In this document: positions 39,010-48,742 of the stretch, piece by piece | Position numbering within the stretch: the stretch's first letter is position 1 | Layout: each line of letters begins with the position of its first letter | Assembly (NCBI RefSeq): GCF_039543545.1 | Contig: NZ_BAABJY010000002.1 | Coordinates: forward strand, 496,001 to 560,000 | Direction of reading: 5' to 3' | DNA: 64,000 bases | Origin: Luteimonas vadosa | Lineage (GTDB): Bacteria; Pseudomonadota; Gammaproteobacteria; Xanthomonadales; Xanthomonadaceae | The notes under the pieces: model-generated | What the model saw: only the letters and a program-made list of their open reading frames with translations | What the model was told of the DNA's origin: nothing | Database searches by the model: none | Position numbers and translations under genes: made by a program

Positions 39010-42000
39010 ATGAGCGCCAAGACCCCCGCCCGCCGCAAGGCGGCTGACCGCGCCTCCGATCGCCCCCGGAACGCGTTGCTCGACCCGATTTTCACCGCCA
39101 TCCGCAAGATCGCCGGCAAGTCCCAGGGCGAGGATGCCTGCACCTTCGCCGCGAGCTTCTACCGGCGGCTGACGGAAGACGAGATGCCGCTGCACAGCGC
39201 CGAGGGATGGGCTGCCCTGGCGAACGACTTCCTCGACTTCGCGCGCAAGCGCAAGCGGGGGAAGGCGAACCTGCGCCTGTTCAACCCGGCGATGAAGGCC
39301 GACGGCTGGGAATCGCCGCACACGGTGCTGCAGATCGTCAACGACGACATGCCCTTCCTGGTCGATTCGGTGACCATGGCCCTGGCCGAAATGGGCATCG
39401 GTGTCCACGTGCTGGGCCATCCGGTCGTGCGCATGCGGCGCGACAAGGCCGGAAAGCTGCTGGCCGTAGGCGAGGGCGAGCCCGAATCGCTGATGCACCT
39501 GGAGATCGACCGGCAGTCCGCCGACGACACGACTGGAATCGAGACCCGGATCCAGGCGGTGCTCGACGACGTGCGCGCGATCGTCGCTGACTGGAAGCCG
39601 ATGCGAGCCAAGATGCTCGAGGTCGCAGAGGACATCGCCACGCGGCAGATGCCGATCAGCGACGAGGAACGCCGCGAGGCGCACGATTTCCTGTCCTGGG
39701 CGGCGGACGACCACTTCACCTTCTTCGGCTACCGCGAATACCTGGTCAACCGCAACAAGGGCGAGGAAGTCCTGCGCGCGGTCGAGGGCAGCGGCCTGGG
39801 TTTGTTGCGCGGCGAGGACTACGGCAAGCCGCGCCCGCTCAAGTCGCTCGCCGCGCACTACATCGCGCGCTCGGGCTCGGTCGATGCGCTGATCCTGACC
39901 AAGACCAATTCCCGCTCCAGCGTCCACCGCCCGGGCTACATGGACTACATCGGCGTGCTGACCTTCGACAAGGCGGGCAAGCCGGTGGCCGAGCAGCGAT
40001 TCCTCGGCCTGTACACCTCGAGCGCCTACAACCGCCGGCCCTGGGACATCCCGCTCGTGCGCAAGCGCTTCGACTACGTGATGCGGGAATCCGGCCTCGA
40101 GGCGACCGGCCACAGCGGCAAGGCGCTCAAGCACATCCTGGAGACACTTCCGCGCGACGAGCTTTTCCAGTCGACGGCCGAGGAGCTGTACCGGGTCGCC
40201 ACCGGCATCCTCGGGCTGCAGGAGCGGGTGCGCAGCCAGCTGTTCCTGCGCCGTGACCGCTACGGCCGCTTCTATTCGGTGCTCGCCTACATCCCTCGCG
40301 AGCGGTTCAACACCGACGTGCGCCTGCGCATCGAGGACATGCTCAAGCGCGCGCTCAACGCCGACCAGGTCGACACGAATGTCTCCGTGGGCGAGTCGCC
40401 GCTGGCCCAGTTGCACCTGATCGTCCGCCCCAGGGCCGGCGAAAACGTCGATGTCGACCAGGGGCTGCTGGATTCGGAGCTCGCCGCGATCGTGCGCAAC
40501 TGGAAGGACGACCTGCGCGACGTGCTCGTGTCGCGGCATGGCGAGGCCGAGGGCCTGGCGCTCTCCGACCGGTTCGCACGGGCGCTGACCGCCAATTACA
40601 TCGAGCTGGCCACCCCGCAGGTCGCGGCCAACGACGTCGAGCAGCTCGCCGCGCTCGATGACTCGCACGACCTCAGGCTTAGCCTGTACATGGCACCGAG
40701 GCGCTTGCCCGGCCAGGGCGCGTTGCGCCTGAAGCTCTACCGCCTGCAGGAGGACATCCCGCTGTCGGACGTGCTGCCGATGATGGAGAACATGGGCCTG
40801 CGGGTCATCTCCGAGCATCCCCATCGGATCGAGTACGCGACCGGGGACGGCCTGCTGACGCCGGCCTATATCCAGGACTTCGAGGTCCAGTCGATCCGCG
40901 GCGAGATCGACGTGGAGCGGTACGGACCGCAGTTCGTCGAGGCATTCATCCAGCTGTGGCGTGGGCGGGCCGAGGACGACGGCTTCAACCGGCTGATCCT
41001 CGATGCCGGGCTGGCGTGGCGGCAGGTGGCCATGCTCCGCGGCTATTCGAAGTACCTGCAGCAAGCCGGGATCTCGTTCTCGCAGGCCTACATCGAGGAA
41101 ACGCTGGGGCGTTATCCCTTGCTGTCGCGGCTGCTCGTTGAACTGTTCGAGGCGCGCTTCGACCCGGCGACGGGGCGGGAGTCGGAACAGGAAATCACCG
41201 ACGGCGCCGACCGGCTCCGGGCGCAGCTGGAGAATCTCGCGAGGGGCGACTCCGCGGTCATGTCGGTGCTCGAACCCCTGGTCAAGGCGCGCAGCAGCGA
41301 CAGGGTCGAGCAGTACGAAGCCACCAAGCGGGCGTTGCGCGTCCTGCTGGACCGGGTCGACAGCCTCGACCAGGACCGGATCCTGCGCAGCTTCGCCAGC
41401 GCCATCGACGCCACCCTGCGGACCGGTTACTACCAGCGGGGCAAGGACGGCGGGTTCAAGGATTACATCAGCTTCAAGTTCGACTCGTCCAAGGTCCCCG
41501 ACCTCCCCAAGCCGCGGCCCTACCGCGAGATCTTCGTGTATTCCCCGCGGGTGGAGGGCGTGCACCTGAGGTTCGGGCCGGTGGCGCGCGGCGGCCTGCG
41601 CTGGTCGGACCGTCGCGAGGATTTCCGCACCGAGGTCCTGGGACTGGTCAAGGCGCAGATGGTCAAGAACACGGTCATCGTGCCGGTCGGGGCGAAGGGC
41701 GGATTCTTCGTCAAGAAGCCGCCGCTGGACGGGGATCGCGATGCCGTGCAGGCCGAAGGCATCGCCTGCTATTCGATGTTCATCAACGCCTTGCTGGACA
41801 TCACCGACAACCTGGTCGACGGCAAGGTCGTGCCCCCGGAAAAGGTGGTCCGCCATGACGGTGACGACCCGTACCTGGTGGTCGCGGCCGACAAGGGCAC
41901 CGCCACGTTCTCGGACATCGCCAACGGCATCGCGGCCGAACACGATTTCTGGATGGGCGACGCCTTCGCCTCCGGCGGATCGGTCGGATACGACCACAAG

Positions 42001-43986
42001 GCCATGGGCATCACCGCCAAGGGCGCGTGGGAGTCGGTCAAGCGCCATTTCCGTGCCATGGGTCGCAATTGCCAGCGCGAGGATTTCACCTGCGCGGGCA
42101 TCGGCGACATGTCGGGCGACGTGTTCGGCAACGGCATGCTGTTGTCCAGGCACATCCGCCTGGTCGCGGCCTTCGACCACCGGCACATCTTCCTGGACCC
42201 CGATCCGGATGCGGCCCGGTCGTACAAGGAGCGTGCACGCATGTTCAAGCTGCCGCGCTCGAGTTGGGAGGACTACGACAAGAAGCTCATCTCGAAGGGC
42301 GGTGGGGTCCACGCGCGCACGCTGAAGTCGATCGATATCACCCCGCAGGTCCGCGCGGCGCTGGACCTGCCCGAGGGCACCGAGGCCATGTCGCCCAACG
42401 AGCTGCTCGCCGCCATCCTCAAGGCGCCGGTCGACCTGCTCTGGAACGGCGGCATCGGCACCTACGTCAAGGGCAGCAGCGAAAGCCATGCCGACGTCGG
42501 CGACCGTGCCAACAACGCCATCCGCGTCGACGGGCACCAGCTGCGCTGCAAGGTGGTGGGCGAGGGAGGCAACCTCGGCTTGACCCAGCTCGGCCGGATC
42601 GAGGCCGCCCAGGCCGGCGTGCTGCTCAACACCGACTTCATCGACAACTCCGCGGGCGTCGATACCTCCGACCACGAGGTCAACATCAAGATCCTGCTCA
42701 ACGCGCAGGTCAAGGCGAAGAAGCTCACGCTCAAGGCGCGCAACCAGCTGCTCGTCGAGATGACCGACGAGGTCGAGGAGCTTGTGCTCTTCGACAACTA
42801 CCGACAGAACCAGGCGATCAGCCTGATGGAGCGCATGTCGGTGCCGCGGCTGGGCTCCAAGCAGCATTTCATCCGCACGCTGGAATCCAGGGGCCTGCTG
42901 GACCGCCAGCTCGAGTACCTGCCGTCCGACGCCGAGTTGTCCGACCGCAAGGCCCGGGGATTGGGCATGACGCGCCCGGAACTGAGCGTGCTGCTGTCCT
43001 ACGCCAAGCTGGTGACCTTCCAGGAGCTGGTGGACTCCGACGTGCCCGAGGACGCGTACCTGTGCAAGGAGCTGGAACGCTACTTCCCGGAGCCGCTGCA
43101 GAAGAAATACGCCAAGCAGATGCAGCAGCATCGGCTGAAGCGCGAGATCATCGCGACCGCGGTGACCAATTCGACCATCAACCGGATGGGCGCGACGTTC
43201 CTCATGCGCATGCGCGAGGACAGCGGGCGCACGACCGGCGAGGTCGCCAAGGCCTACACCATCACCCGAGAGACGCTCGACGCGCGTGAACTGTGGGCGC
43301 AGATCGACGCGCTCGACGGCAAGGTCGCCGAGTCGGTGCAGATCGACGCGCTGCAGGTCATCTGGTCGCTGCAACGCGGTTTCACGCGCTGGTTGCTGTC
43401 GAGGCCGGGCCACATCCCGGCGATCGCCGCCGCGGTGGACCGCTACCACGACGGATTCGTCGCCATCCGCGCGGGCGAGGGCATCCTGCCCGACTCGATG
43501 CGCCCGGCCTACGAGGCCGCGCAACGCGAGTGGAAGGCCAAGGGCATGCCGGCGCCCCTGGGCGGCCAGCTGGCGGCACTGCCGTACCTGAACGCGTGTC
43601 CGGACATCATCGACCTCGCGCGCCAGCGCAAGCGCGATCCGGTCGAAGTGGCCAAGGTCTACTTCCGGATCGACGAGGCGCTCAGGTTGCCCTGGTTGCT
43701 CGAGCAGATCGATGCGCTCCACGTGGAAGGCCGCTGGCACGCCATCGCACGCGGCGTGCTGCGCGACGAACTGGCCGTCCAGCACCGGGCGATCGTCGCC
43801 CAGGTCCTGTCCATGCCAGGGAGCGATGCCGCGACCAAGGTCCAGCAGTGGATGGAGCGTGACGACCCGACGCTGCGCTTCACCCTGGACATGCTCGAGG
43901 AACTGGCCAGCAAGAAGACACTGGATTACCCGATCGCTTCGGTCGCCGTGCGCCGGCTCGAGCAGCTGACGACGTCGCAGGACTGA
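39010..43986 (+). CDS. gdhB: NAD-specific glutamate dehydrogenase, large (180-kDa) type
   Basis: A 1658-residue enzyme deaminating glutamate to 2-oxoglutarate, mainly catabolic. The large N-terminal regulatory part (about 1-650, with DDMPFLVDSVTMALAEMG and ACT-like stretches) precedes the catalytic core (about 650-1250): KVPDLPKPRPYREIFVYSPRVEG region, then FGPVARGGLRWSDRREDFRTE (cited in part as RGGLRWSDRREDFR), KNTVIVPVGAKGGF and the NAD site CAGIGDMSGDVFGNGML. The C-terminal helical region (about 1250-1658) completes the bacterial large form. The ATG at 39010 lies 52 bases after the acyl-CoA dehydrogenase; earlier in-frame codons overlap that gene and are rejected. The product feeds the TCA cycle at 2-oxoglutarate. 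Confidence 0.96.
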   Translation: MSAKTPARRKAADRASDRPRNALLDPIFTAIRKIAGKSQGEDACTFAASFYRRLTEDEMPLHSAEGWAALANDFLDFARKRKRGKANLRLFNPAMKADGWESPHTVLQIVNDDMPFLVDSVTMALAEMGIGVHVLGHPVVRMRRDKAGKLLAVGEGEPESLMHLEIDRQSADDTTGIETRIQAVLDDVRAIVADWKPMRAKMLEVAEDIATRQMPISDEERREAHDFLSWAADDHFTFFGYREYLVNRNKGEEVLRAVEGSGLGLLRGEDYGKPRPLKSLAAHYIARSGSVDALILTKTNSRSSVHRPGYMDYIGVLTFDKAGKPVAEQRFLGLYTSSAYNRRPWDIPLVRKRFDYVMRESGLEATGHSGKALKHILETLPRDELFQSTAEELYRVATGILGLQERVRSQLFLRRDRYGRFYSVLAYIPRERFNTDVRLRIEDMLKRALNADQVDTNVSVGESPLAQLHLIVRPRAGENVDVDQGLLDSELAAIVRNWKDDLRDVLVSRHGEAEGLALSDRFARALTANYIELATPQVAANDVEQLAALDDSHDLRLSLYMAPRRLPGQGALRLKLYRLQEDIPLSDVLPMMENMGLRVISEHPHRIEYATGDGLLTPAYIQDFEVQSIRGEIDVERYGPQFVEAFIQLWRGRAEDDGFNRLILDAGLAWRQVAMLRGYSKYLQQAGISFSQAYIEETLGRYPLLSRLLVELFEARFDPATGRESEQEITDGADRLRAQLENLARGDSAVMSVLEPLVKARSSDRVEQYEATKRALRVLLDRVDSLDQDRILRSFASAIDATLRTGYYQRGKDGGFKDYISFKFDSSKVPDLPKPRPYREIFVYSPRVEGVHLRFGPVARGGLRWSDRREDFRTEVLGLVKAQMVKNTVIVPVGAKGGFFVKKPPLDGDRDAVQAEGIACYSMFINALLDITDNLVDGKVVPPEKVVRHDGDDPYLVVAADKGTATFSDIANGIAAEHDFWMGDAFASGGSVGYDHKAMGITAKGAWESVKRHFRAMGRNCQREDFTCAGIGDMSGDVFGNGMLLSRHIRLVAAFDHRHIFLDPDPDAARSYKERARMFKLPRSSWEDYDKKLISKGGGVHARTLKSIDITPQVRAALDLPEGTEAMSPNELLAAILKAPVDLLWNGGIGTYVKGSSESHADVGDRANNAIRVDGHQLRCKVVGEGGNLGLTQLGRIEAAQAGVLLNTDFIDNSAGVDTSDHEVNIKILLNAQVKAKKLTLKARNQLLVEMTDEVEELVLFDNYRQNQAISLMERMSVPRLGSKQHFIRTLESRGLLDRQLEYLPSDAELSDRKARGLGMTRPELSVLLSYAKLVTFQELVDSDVPEDAYLCKELERYFPEPLQKKYAKQMQQHRLKREIIATAVTNSTINRMGATFLMRMREDSGRTTGEVAKAYTITRETLDARELWAQIDALDGKVAESVQIDALQVIWSLQRGFTRWLLSRPGHIPAIAAAVDRYHDGFVAIRAGEGILPDSMRPAYEAAQREWKAKGMPAPLGGQLAALPYLNACPDIIDLARQRKRDPVEVAKVYFRIDEALRLPWLLEQIDALHVEGRWHAIARGVLRDELAVQHRAIVAQVLSMPGSDAATKVQQWMERDDPTLRFTLDMLEELASKKTLDYPIASVAVRRLEQLTTSQD

Positions 43987-44068
43987 CGTCCAGGCCAGGG
44001 CACGGGCGGCGCGAGGGTGGCCGCCCGGCCCGGGGGCGCGGGCGCGGTCCCCGGGTTATCCTCCGGGC

Positions 44069-44839
44069 ATGAGCAGCGAACGCCGCATCGCCTTCCTCGC
44101 CAGCCAGACCGACGACGCGCAGGCGGCCCTGTCCGCGATGGTCGATGCCTACGGCCAGCACCCGCCGGAGGCCGCCGACGTGCTCTGCGCGCTGGGCGGC
44201 GACGGCTTCATGCTGCAGACCCTGCATCGCCATGGCGCGCTGGGCAAGCCCGTCTACGGCATGAAGCATGGTGGCGTGGGTTTCCTCATGAACCAGCATC
44301 GCGAACCGGACCTGAACGCGCGACTGGACGCCGCCGAGCCGGCCGTCCTTCGACCCCTGGAAATGGTTGCGCTCTCCGAGTCGGGCACCAGCACCGGGTC
44401 GCTGGCCTACAACGAGGTGTCGTTGCTGCGGCAAACCCGGCAAGCCGCGCACCTTGCCATCGAGCTCAACGGCCAGACCCGGCTGGACGAGCTGGTGTGC
44501 GATGGCGTCATGCTCGCGACCCCGGCCGGCAGCACTGCCTACAATTATTCCGCGCATGGGCCGATCCTGCCGCTGGGTTCGAGCGTGGTCGCGCTGACGC
44601 CGATCGCGGCATTCCGTCCCAGGCGCTGGCGCGGCGCCCTGCTCAAGGCCGACACCGAGGTCCGGTTCCGCGTGCTGGACCCGTACAAGCGCCCGGTCAG
44701 CGCCACCGCCGACTCGCACGAGGTGCGCGACGTGGTCGAGGTCACCATCCGTGAGTCGCGCGACCGGACCGTGACCCTGCTGTTCGATCCCGAGCACAAC
44801 CTCGAGGAACGGATCCTCAGCGAGCAGTTCGTGGTTTGA
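44069..44839 (+). CDS. nadK: NAD kinase
   Basis: Phosphorylates NAD+ to NADP+. It is 256 residues, the short bacterial form. The conserved blocks are LCALGGDGFMLQTLHRH (GGDG nucleotide motif, with Phe where many enzymes have Thr), the NE motif in LAYNEVSLLR and the loop TPAGSTAYNYSAHGPIL that binds NAD. Three bases of spacing and an unusually short N-terminus are normal for this subgroup. It follows the NAD-linked glutamate dehydrogenase by 82 bases and precedes a 5'-nucleotidase, so a nucleotide-cofactor theme is possible but may be chance. Confidence 0.93.
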   Translation: MSSERRIAFLASQTDDAQAALSAMVDAYGQHPPEAADVLCALGGDGFMLQTLHRHGALGKPVYGMKHGGVGFLMNQHREPDLNARLDAAEPAVLRPLEMVALSESGTSTGSLAYNEVSLLRQTRQAAHLAIELNGQTRLDELVCDGVMLATPAGSTAYNYSAHGPILPLGSSVVALTPIAAFRPRRWRGALLKADTEVRFRVLDPYKRPVSATADSHEVRDVVEVTIRESRDRTVTLLFDPEHNLEERILSEQFVV

Positions 44840-44909
44840 CCCGGGCCGGGGGTGGCTGGCCTGGCGTCGCGTCGCACCCGGAGAGACGCTTGGGCGGTAT
44901 CGTGGGCGC

Positions 44910-45821
44910 GTGGACACCCCCCTCCAGACCTCCGGCCCCCTGACCGTCGCGATTTCCTCCCGGGCGTTGTTCGACCTGGAGGACAGCCATCGCCTGTTCG
45001 AAGCAAGCGGGATCGAGGCGTACGCCGAGCACCAGCGCATGCACGAGGACGACATCCTCGACCCGGGGATCGCCTTTCCCCTGGTGCGCAAGCTGCTCGC
45101 GCTCAACGACGGCGCCGCGACCGACGCGCCCCGGGTGGAGGTGATCCTGCTGTCCCGGAACTCATCGGACACGGGTCTGCGCATCTTCAACTCCATCCAG
45201 CATCACGGACTGGCGATTTCCCGGGCCAGCTTCACCTCGGGCGCCGATACCTGGCCCTACATCAAGCCGTTTGGTGCGCAGCTGTTCCTGTCCGCCAACC
45301 CCGAGTCGGTCCGCCTGGCGCTGGAGAACGGGGTCGCGGCGGCCACCATCCTGCCTGCCAAGGCGCCGGCCCACCGCCATGACCAGTTGCGCATCGCTTT
45401 CGACGGCGATGCCGTGATCTTCGACGACGAGGGCGAGCGGGTATCCCGCGAGAGCGGGATCGAGGCCTTCCACCGGCACGAGACGGAGCGGGCCCGGCAG
45501 GCGCTTTCCGGCGGGCCGTTCCGGGGCTTCCTCGACGCATTGCACCGGCTGCAGGCGGCCTATCCGCCCGGCGATGCCTCGCCGATCCGGACGGCCCTGG
45601 TGACGGCGCGTTCCGCCCCGGCACACGAACGCGTGATCCGCACGCTGCGGGCCTGGGACGTCCGCCTGGACGAGGCACTGTTCCTCGGCGGCCGTTCCAA
45701 GGGACCGTTCCTGGATGCCTTCGGCGCGGACATCTTCTTCGACGACTCGCAGCACAACATCGATTCGGCGCGGCAACACGTGACCACCGGCCACGTGCCC
45801 CACGGTATCTCCAACCTGTAG
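44910..45821 (+). CDS. Cytosolic-type 5'-nucleotidase (NT5C1-like)
   Basis: A 303-residue HAD-superfamily phosphatase matching the 5'-nucleotidase family that includes eukaryotic cN-I. The N-terminal segment TVAISSRALFDLEDSH holds the family form of the catalytic motif (serine/leucine rather than the usual DxD), followed by VEVILLSRNSSDTGLRIFNSI and the acidic motif in IAFDGDAVIFDDEGE. The C-terminal FGADIFFDDSQHNID supplies the remaining metal ligands. It should dephosphorylate nucleoside monophosphates, possibly AMP. The start is a GTG at 44910, 70 bases after nadK. It is convergent with a DUF2939 gene. Confidence 0.88.
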   Translation: MDTPLQTSGPLTVAISSRALFDLEDSHRLFEASGIEAYAEHQRMHEDDILDPGIAFPLVRKLLALNDGAATDAPRVEVILLSRNSSDTGLRIFNSIQHHGLAISRASFTSGADTWPYIKPFGAQLFLSANPESVRLALENGVAAATILPAKAPAHRHDQLRIAFDGDAVIFDDEGERVSRESGIEAFHRHETERARQALSGGPFRGFLDALHRLQAAYPPGDASPIRTALVTARSAPAHERVIRTLRAWDVRLDEALFLGGRSKGPFLDAFGADIFFDDSQHNIDSARQHVTTGHVPHGISNL

Positions 45822-45858
45822 CCGACCTGGGTGTTGCCGGTCCGGTGGCGTCGCGTCG

Positions 45859-46392
45859 CTACAGCGGCAGGCGGATGTCGGACAGCTTCCAGCGCAGGCC
45901 CTTGCGGGTCAGGACGAACACGATCGGCCGCCCGGAATCGTCCTGTACCGTGGCGGTGAAGCGCGATGGCGACTCGTAGCGTTGCACTGCGTCGCGAAGG
46001 GGCTCCGGCTGCGCCTCGGTATCATCCCGCGAGGGAGGCTTGATGCCGATGCCGCGGTTCCACACCTTCCGGCCTTCCATCAGGGCGCCCAGGCCGAGCG
46101 GCGTGACCATCGCATCGACCGCGCCTCCCACCAGTCCCGTGGCCATCCGCAGGCCGAACGCACCCAGCAGGCTGGATTGCACGCCCGGGCCGGCTTCGCG
46201 CACCACATGGTCGGTGAGCTGGGCCTTGAGGCTGGTGCGCAGCGCCGGGAAGTCGACCTGCGCGGCCAGCGCGCGGGTGTCTTCGGTCTTGATGGCGTCG
46301 CGGATGGCATTGATCGCCAGGTAGGGGCCAGCGGCGGCATACGCGAGCAGCATCGCGAGCACGGCAGCCGACAGCCAGATCATCTTCTTCAA
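45859..46392 (-). CDS. DUF2939 family membrane-anchored protein
   Basis: A protein of 177 residues if translated from the TTG at 46392, which I prefer because GGGAGAG lies five bases upstream and the product then begins with the usual MKKMIWLSAAVL anchor. In-frame ATGs at 46422 and 46413 lack ribosome sites. The hydrophobic N-terminus (about 4-25) is a membrane anchor. The DUF2939 part starts at GPYLAINAIRDAI and contains DFPALRTSLKAQL, and it ends in a beta-rich domain (RFTATVQDDSGRPIVFVLTR). Function is unknown. It is the last of a minus-strand group after sbcB and the DUF2461 gene. Confidence 0.8.
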   Translation of the reverse strand: MKKMIWLSAAVLAMLLAYAAAGPYLAINAIRDAIKTEDTRALAAQVDFPALRTSLKAQLTDHVVREAGPGVQSSLLGAFGLRMATGLVGGAVDAMVTPLGLGALMEGRKVWNRGIGIKPPSRDDTEAQPEPLRDAVQRYESPSRFTATVQDDSGRPIVFVLTRKGLRWKLSDIRLPL

Positions 46393-46500
46393 AGGGACTC
46401 TCCCGGAAGCCATTGGCGCCATTGTAGAAGCCGCCGCGATCGCCAGGACGGCGCGGGCAGGCCCCGGAGGCCGGTCCTTCGCTGGTGCGTGTGTCGGGCC

Positions 46501-47187
46501 TCAGAATTCGAGGTCCAGTGCGGCGCACAGGTAGTCGACGAACGGCGCCAGCGATTGCAGGTCCTTCGCCAGCACCTGGCGCAGCCGTGGCCCCCCCATC
46601 ACGCGATCCTCGATGTCGCGCGACGCCACGAAGTTCCGGTGCTTCAGGTCGTCGATGAACTCGAAGTCCGGCGGAAATCCGCGCGGCGGGCGCACCAGCA
46701 TCTCGCTGTCTTCCAGCGTGTAACGCCGGCGGAAGCCGGGCGCATGCGCGGCGGCCTTCCAGCTGGCGGGATTGTCGACGATGAACTGCCGCACCCTGCG
46801 CTGCGTCTGGGTGTCGGGGTGCCACAGGCCGGCACCGACGAAGCATCGTCCCGGTTGCAGGTGGATGTAGAACGACGGTGCCGGCACCTGCTTGCGCCGC
46901 TCATGGAACAGTCGCGCGCCTTGCCAGGACTTGTAGGGGGACTTGTCGTTGGCGAATCGCGTGTCGCGATGGATGCGGAACAGCGAGCCGCCGACCGGCT
47001 TGGGCTCGGCCCGGTAATGCGGGCTGAGCGCGTGCAGTTCCGGTTGCAGGTCCACGAGCAGCCGCTGGAACGGCGCGCGGACGTGCGCTTCGTAGTCGTC
47101 CCTGTGGTCATGGAACCAGGCACGCTCGTTGTGCCGTGCCAGGTCTCGCAGGAACTTGAAGGACTTGTCGGTGAAGTAGGCGGCCAT
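46501..47187 (-). CDS. DUF2461 (TIGR02453) family protein
   Basis: A 228-residue cytoplasmic protein of unknown function. The family pattern is clear: FLRDLARHNERAWFHDHRDDYE, then GGSLFRIHRDTRFANDKSPYK, a stretch LHPG-like region FYIHLQPGRCFVGAGLWHP and a basic C-terminal half with SWKAAAHAPGFRRRY. Fungal and bacterial members are widespread and uncharacterised. The gene starts 36 bases after sbcB on the same strand, so co-transcription with exonuclease I is likely, but I would not infer a DNA-repair role from that alone. Confidence 0.88.
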   Translation of the reverse strand: MAAYFTDKSFKFLRDLARHNERAWFHDHRDDYEAHVRAPFQRLLVDLQPELHALSPHYRAEPKPVGGSLFRIHRDTRFANDKSPYKSWQGARLFHERRKQVPAPSFYIHLQPGRCFVGAGLWHPDTQTQRRVRQFIVDNPASWKAAAHAPGFRRRYTLEDSEMLVRPPRGFPPDFEFIDDLKHRNFVASRDIEDRVMGGPRLRQVLAKDLQSLAPFVDYLCAALDLEF

Positions 47188-47223
47188 GGCATGTCCGGGG
47201 CGACGAGGAGATTGAGGGGGGCG

Positions 47224-48672
47224 TCAGGCGCGCGGCAGCCCGGCTTCCAGCTCGTCCGCCCAGGCCGCGAGTTCGTCAAGCAGGGTCGACCGGCTCGCGT
47301 CGCCGGACGGCGCGGCTTTCAGCCCGGCGACCTGCGCCCGGAACTGTCGCAAGTTCAATTCCGACAAGCCCGTTTCGCCACGCAGCCGGGTCTCGCGATA
47401 CGCATCCCAGCGCACCCGTTCACCGGCGTCGAGGCTGTCGGGCCAGTTGCGCGCCCGGTACCTGAACAAAAGTTCGGGCAGGCGCGCATCCTGGAAACCG
47501 AAGTCGCGGGAGCCCAGGGACCGCGGCGGCGTTGCGCGGACGTCCGCGCATCGGCGCTTGTCGCCATCGCCGACGAAGCCGTCGTACAGGGCCGCGTCGG
47601 GATCGGCGGGTTCGCGCCGTGGGCCTTCGGCGAACACCTGCCGTACCTTCTCCGCCAGGCCAGGTCCGGCTGCACGCAGCGCGTCGGCACGCGACAAGGC
47701 CTGCCGGGGATCGATCTGGAGCCGCGCGAAATCGTCAGGACGCAGGTGGTCCCACTGGACCAGCGCCGGGCAACGGTTGAGATGGACTTCCTTCAGCGGG
47801 ATGCGGGACTGGCCCTCGGGCAGGTCGGCGGCGCGGACGTAGAGCCTGTCCGCGATGGCCTGGGGTTCCAGGTCGAGCAGGGCCTGCGGGTCGCTGTCGA
47901 GGTCGAGGACGATGACACGGCTGTCGATCCGCGGATGCCGTGCCAATGGCAAGACGGCCGCGGCGCAGAGGCGCGACGCCGGATAGCGTTGCGAGACATG
48001 CAGCACGGGTGCCATCGCCATGGTGTCGAGCAGCGATCCGGCGAAGCGCTTGTCCCGCAGGCGCAGCGCGTATTCCCATAGCCTGGGTTGGGCCTGCCTG
48101 AGCTTGCGTGCCATGCCGATGAGGGCGCGCACGTCCGACAGCGCCTCGTGGGCCTCGCCGATGCGCACGTCGTTGGCGGTGGCCAGGTGCTCCAGCCTGA
48201 AGGACGTGGCGCCGTCCTCGCGACTGGGCCACTGGATGCCTTCCGGGCGCAACGCATGCGCCAGGCGCAGCACGTCGAGCAGGTCCCAGCGCGAGTTGCC
48301 GCCGCGCCACTCGCGCTCGTAGGGGTCGAAGAAGTTCCGGTAGAGCCCGTGGCGGATGAACTCGTCGTCGAAGCGCAGCGAGTTGTAGCCCACGCTGCAG
48401 GTGCCCGGCCGCGCCATTTCGTCGAAGATCCGGGCAAATGCCTCGGCTTCCGGCACGCCCCTGGCGCGCGCCGTCTGCGGGGAGATGCCGGTGACGAGCG
48501 TCGCCTCGGGGGAGGGCAGGAGGTCGTTCGCGGGCTGGACGAAGAACTCCACGGGCGCTTCGACCTCTTCGAGCGCCGGGTTGGTCCGGATCGCGGCGAA
48601 CTGGGCGACTCGGCTGCGGCGCGGATCGGTGCCGAAGGTTTCGAGATCGTAAAAGAGGAAGCTGTCAGGCAT
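47224..48672 (-). CDS. sbcB: Exodeoxyribonuclease I
   Basis: A 3'-5' single-strand DNA exonuclease used in mismatch repair and recombination. It is 482 residues (E. coli 475). The DEDDh nuclease core is visible: FLFYDLETFGTDP with the first Asp/Glu, VGYNSLRFDDEFIRHGLYRNFFDPYEREW (in part LRFDDEFIRHGL), and HEALSDVRALIGMARKL with the last residues. The SH3-like and C-terminal helical parts follow. The ATG at 48672 starts exactly at the nuclease fold; upstream frame is low-complexity. It lies 70 bases after kmo and may be read from that operon or have its own promoter. Confidence 0.95.
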   Translation of the reverse strand: MPDSFLFYDLETFGTDPRRSRVAQFAAIRTNPALEEVEAPVEFFVQPANDLLPSPEATLVTGISPQTARARGVPEAEAFARIFDEMARPGTCSVGYNSLRFDDEFIRHGLYRNFFDPYEREWRGGNSRWDLLDVLRLAHALRPEGIQWPSREDGATSFRLEHLATANDVRIGEAHEALSDVRALIGMARKLRQAQPRLWEYALRLRDKRFAGSLLDTMAMAPVLHVSQRYPASRLCAAAVLPLARHPRIDSRVIVLDLDSDPQALLDLEPQAIADRLYVRAADLPEGQSRIPLKEVHLNRCPALVQWDHLRPDDFARLQIDPRQALSRADALRAAGPGLAEKVRQVFAEGPRREPADPDAALYDGFVGDGDKRRCADVRATPPRSLGSRDFGFQDARLPELLFRYRARNWPDSLDAGERVRWDAYRETRLRGETGLSELNLRQFRAQVAGLKAAPSGDASRSTLLDELAAWADELEAGLPRA

Positions 48673-48742
48673 CTGGTTGCGGGCTCGGCGATTCGTTGTC
48701 GTCAGCCGTTGCGACGGCATCGTTTGCGGCTGGCCGCCCGGT

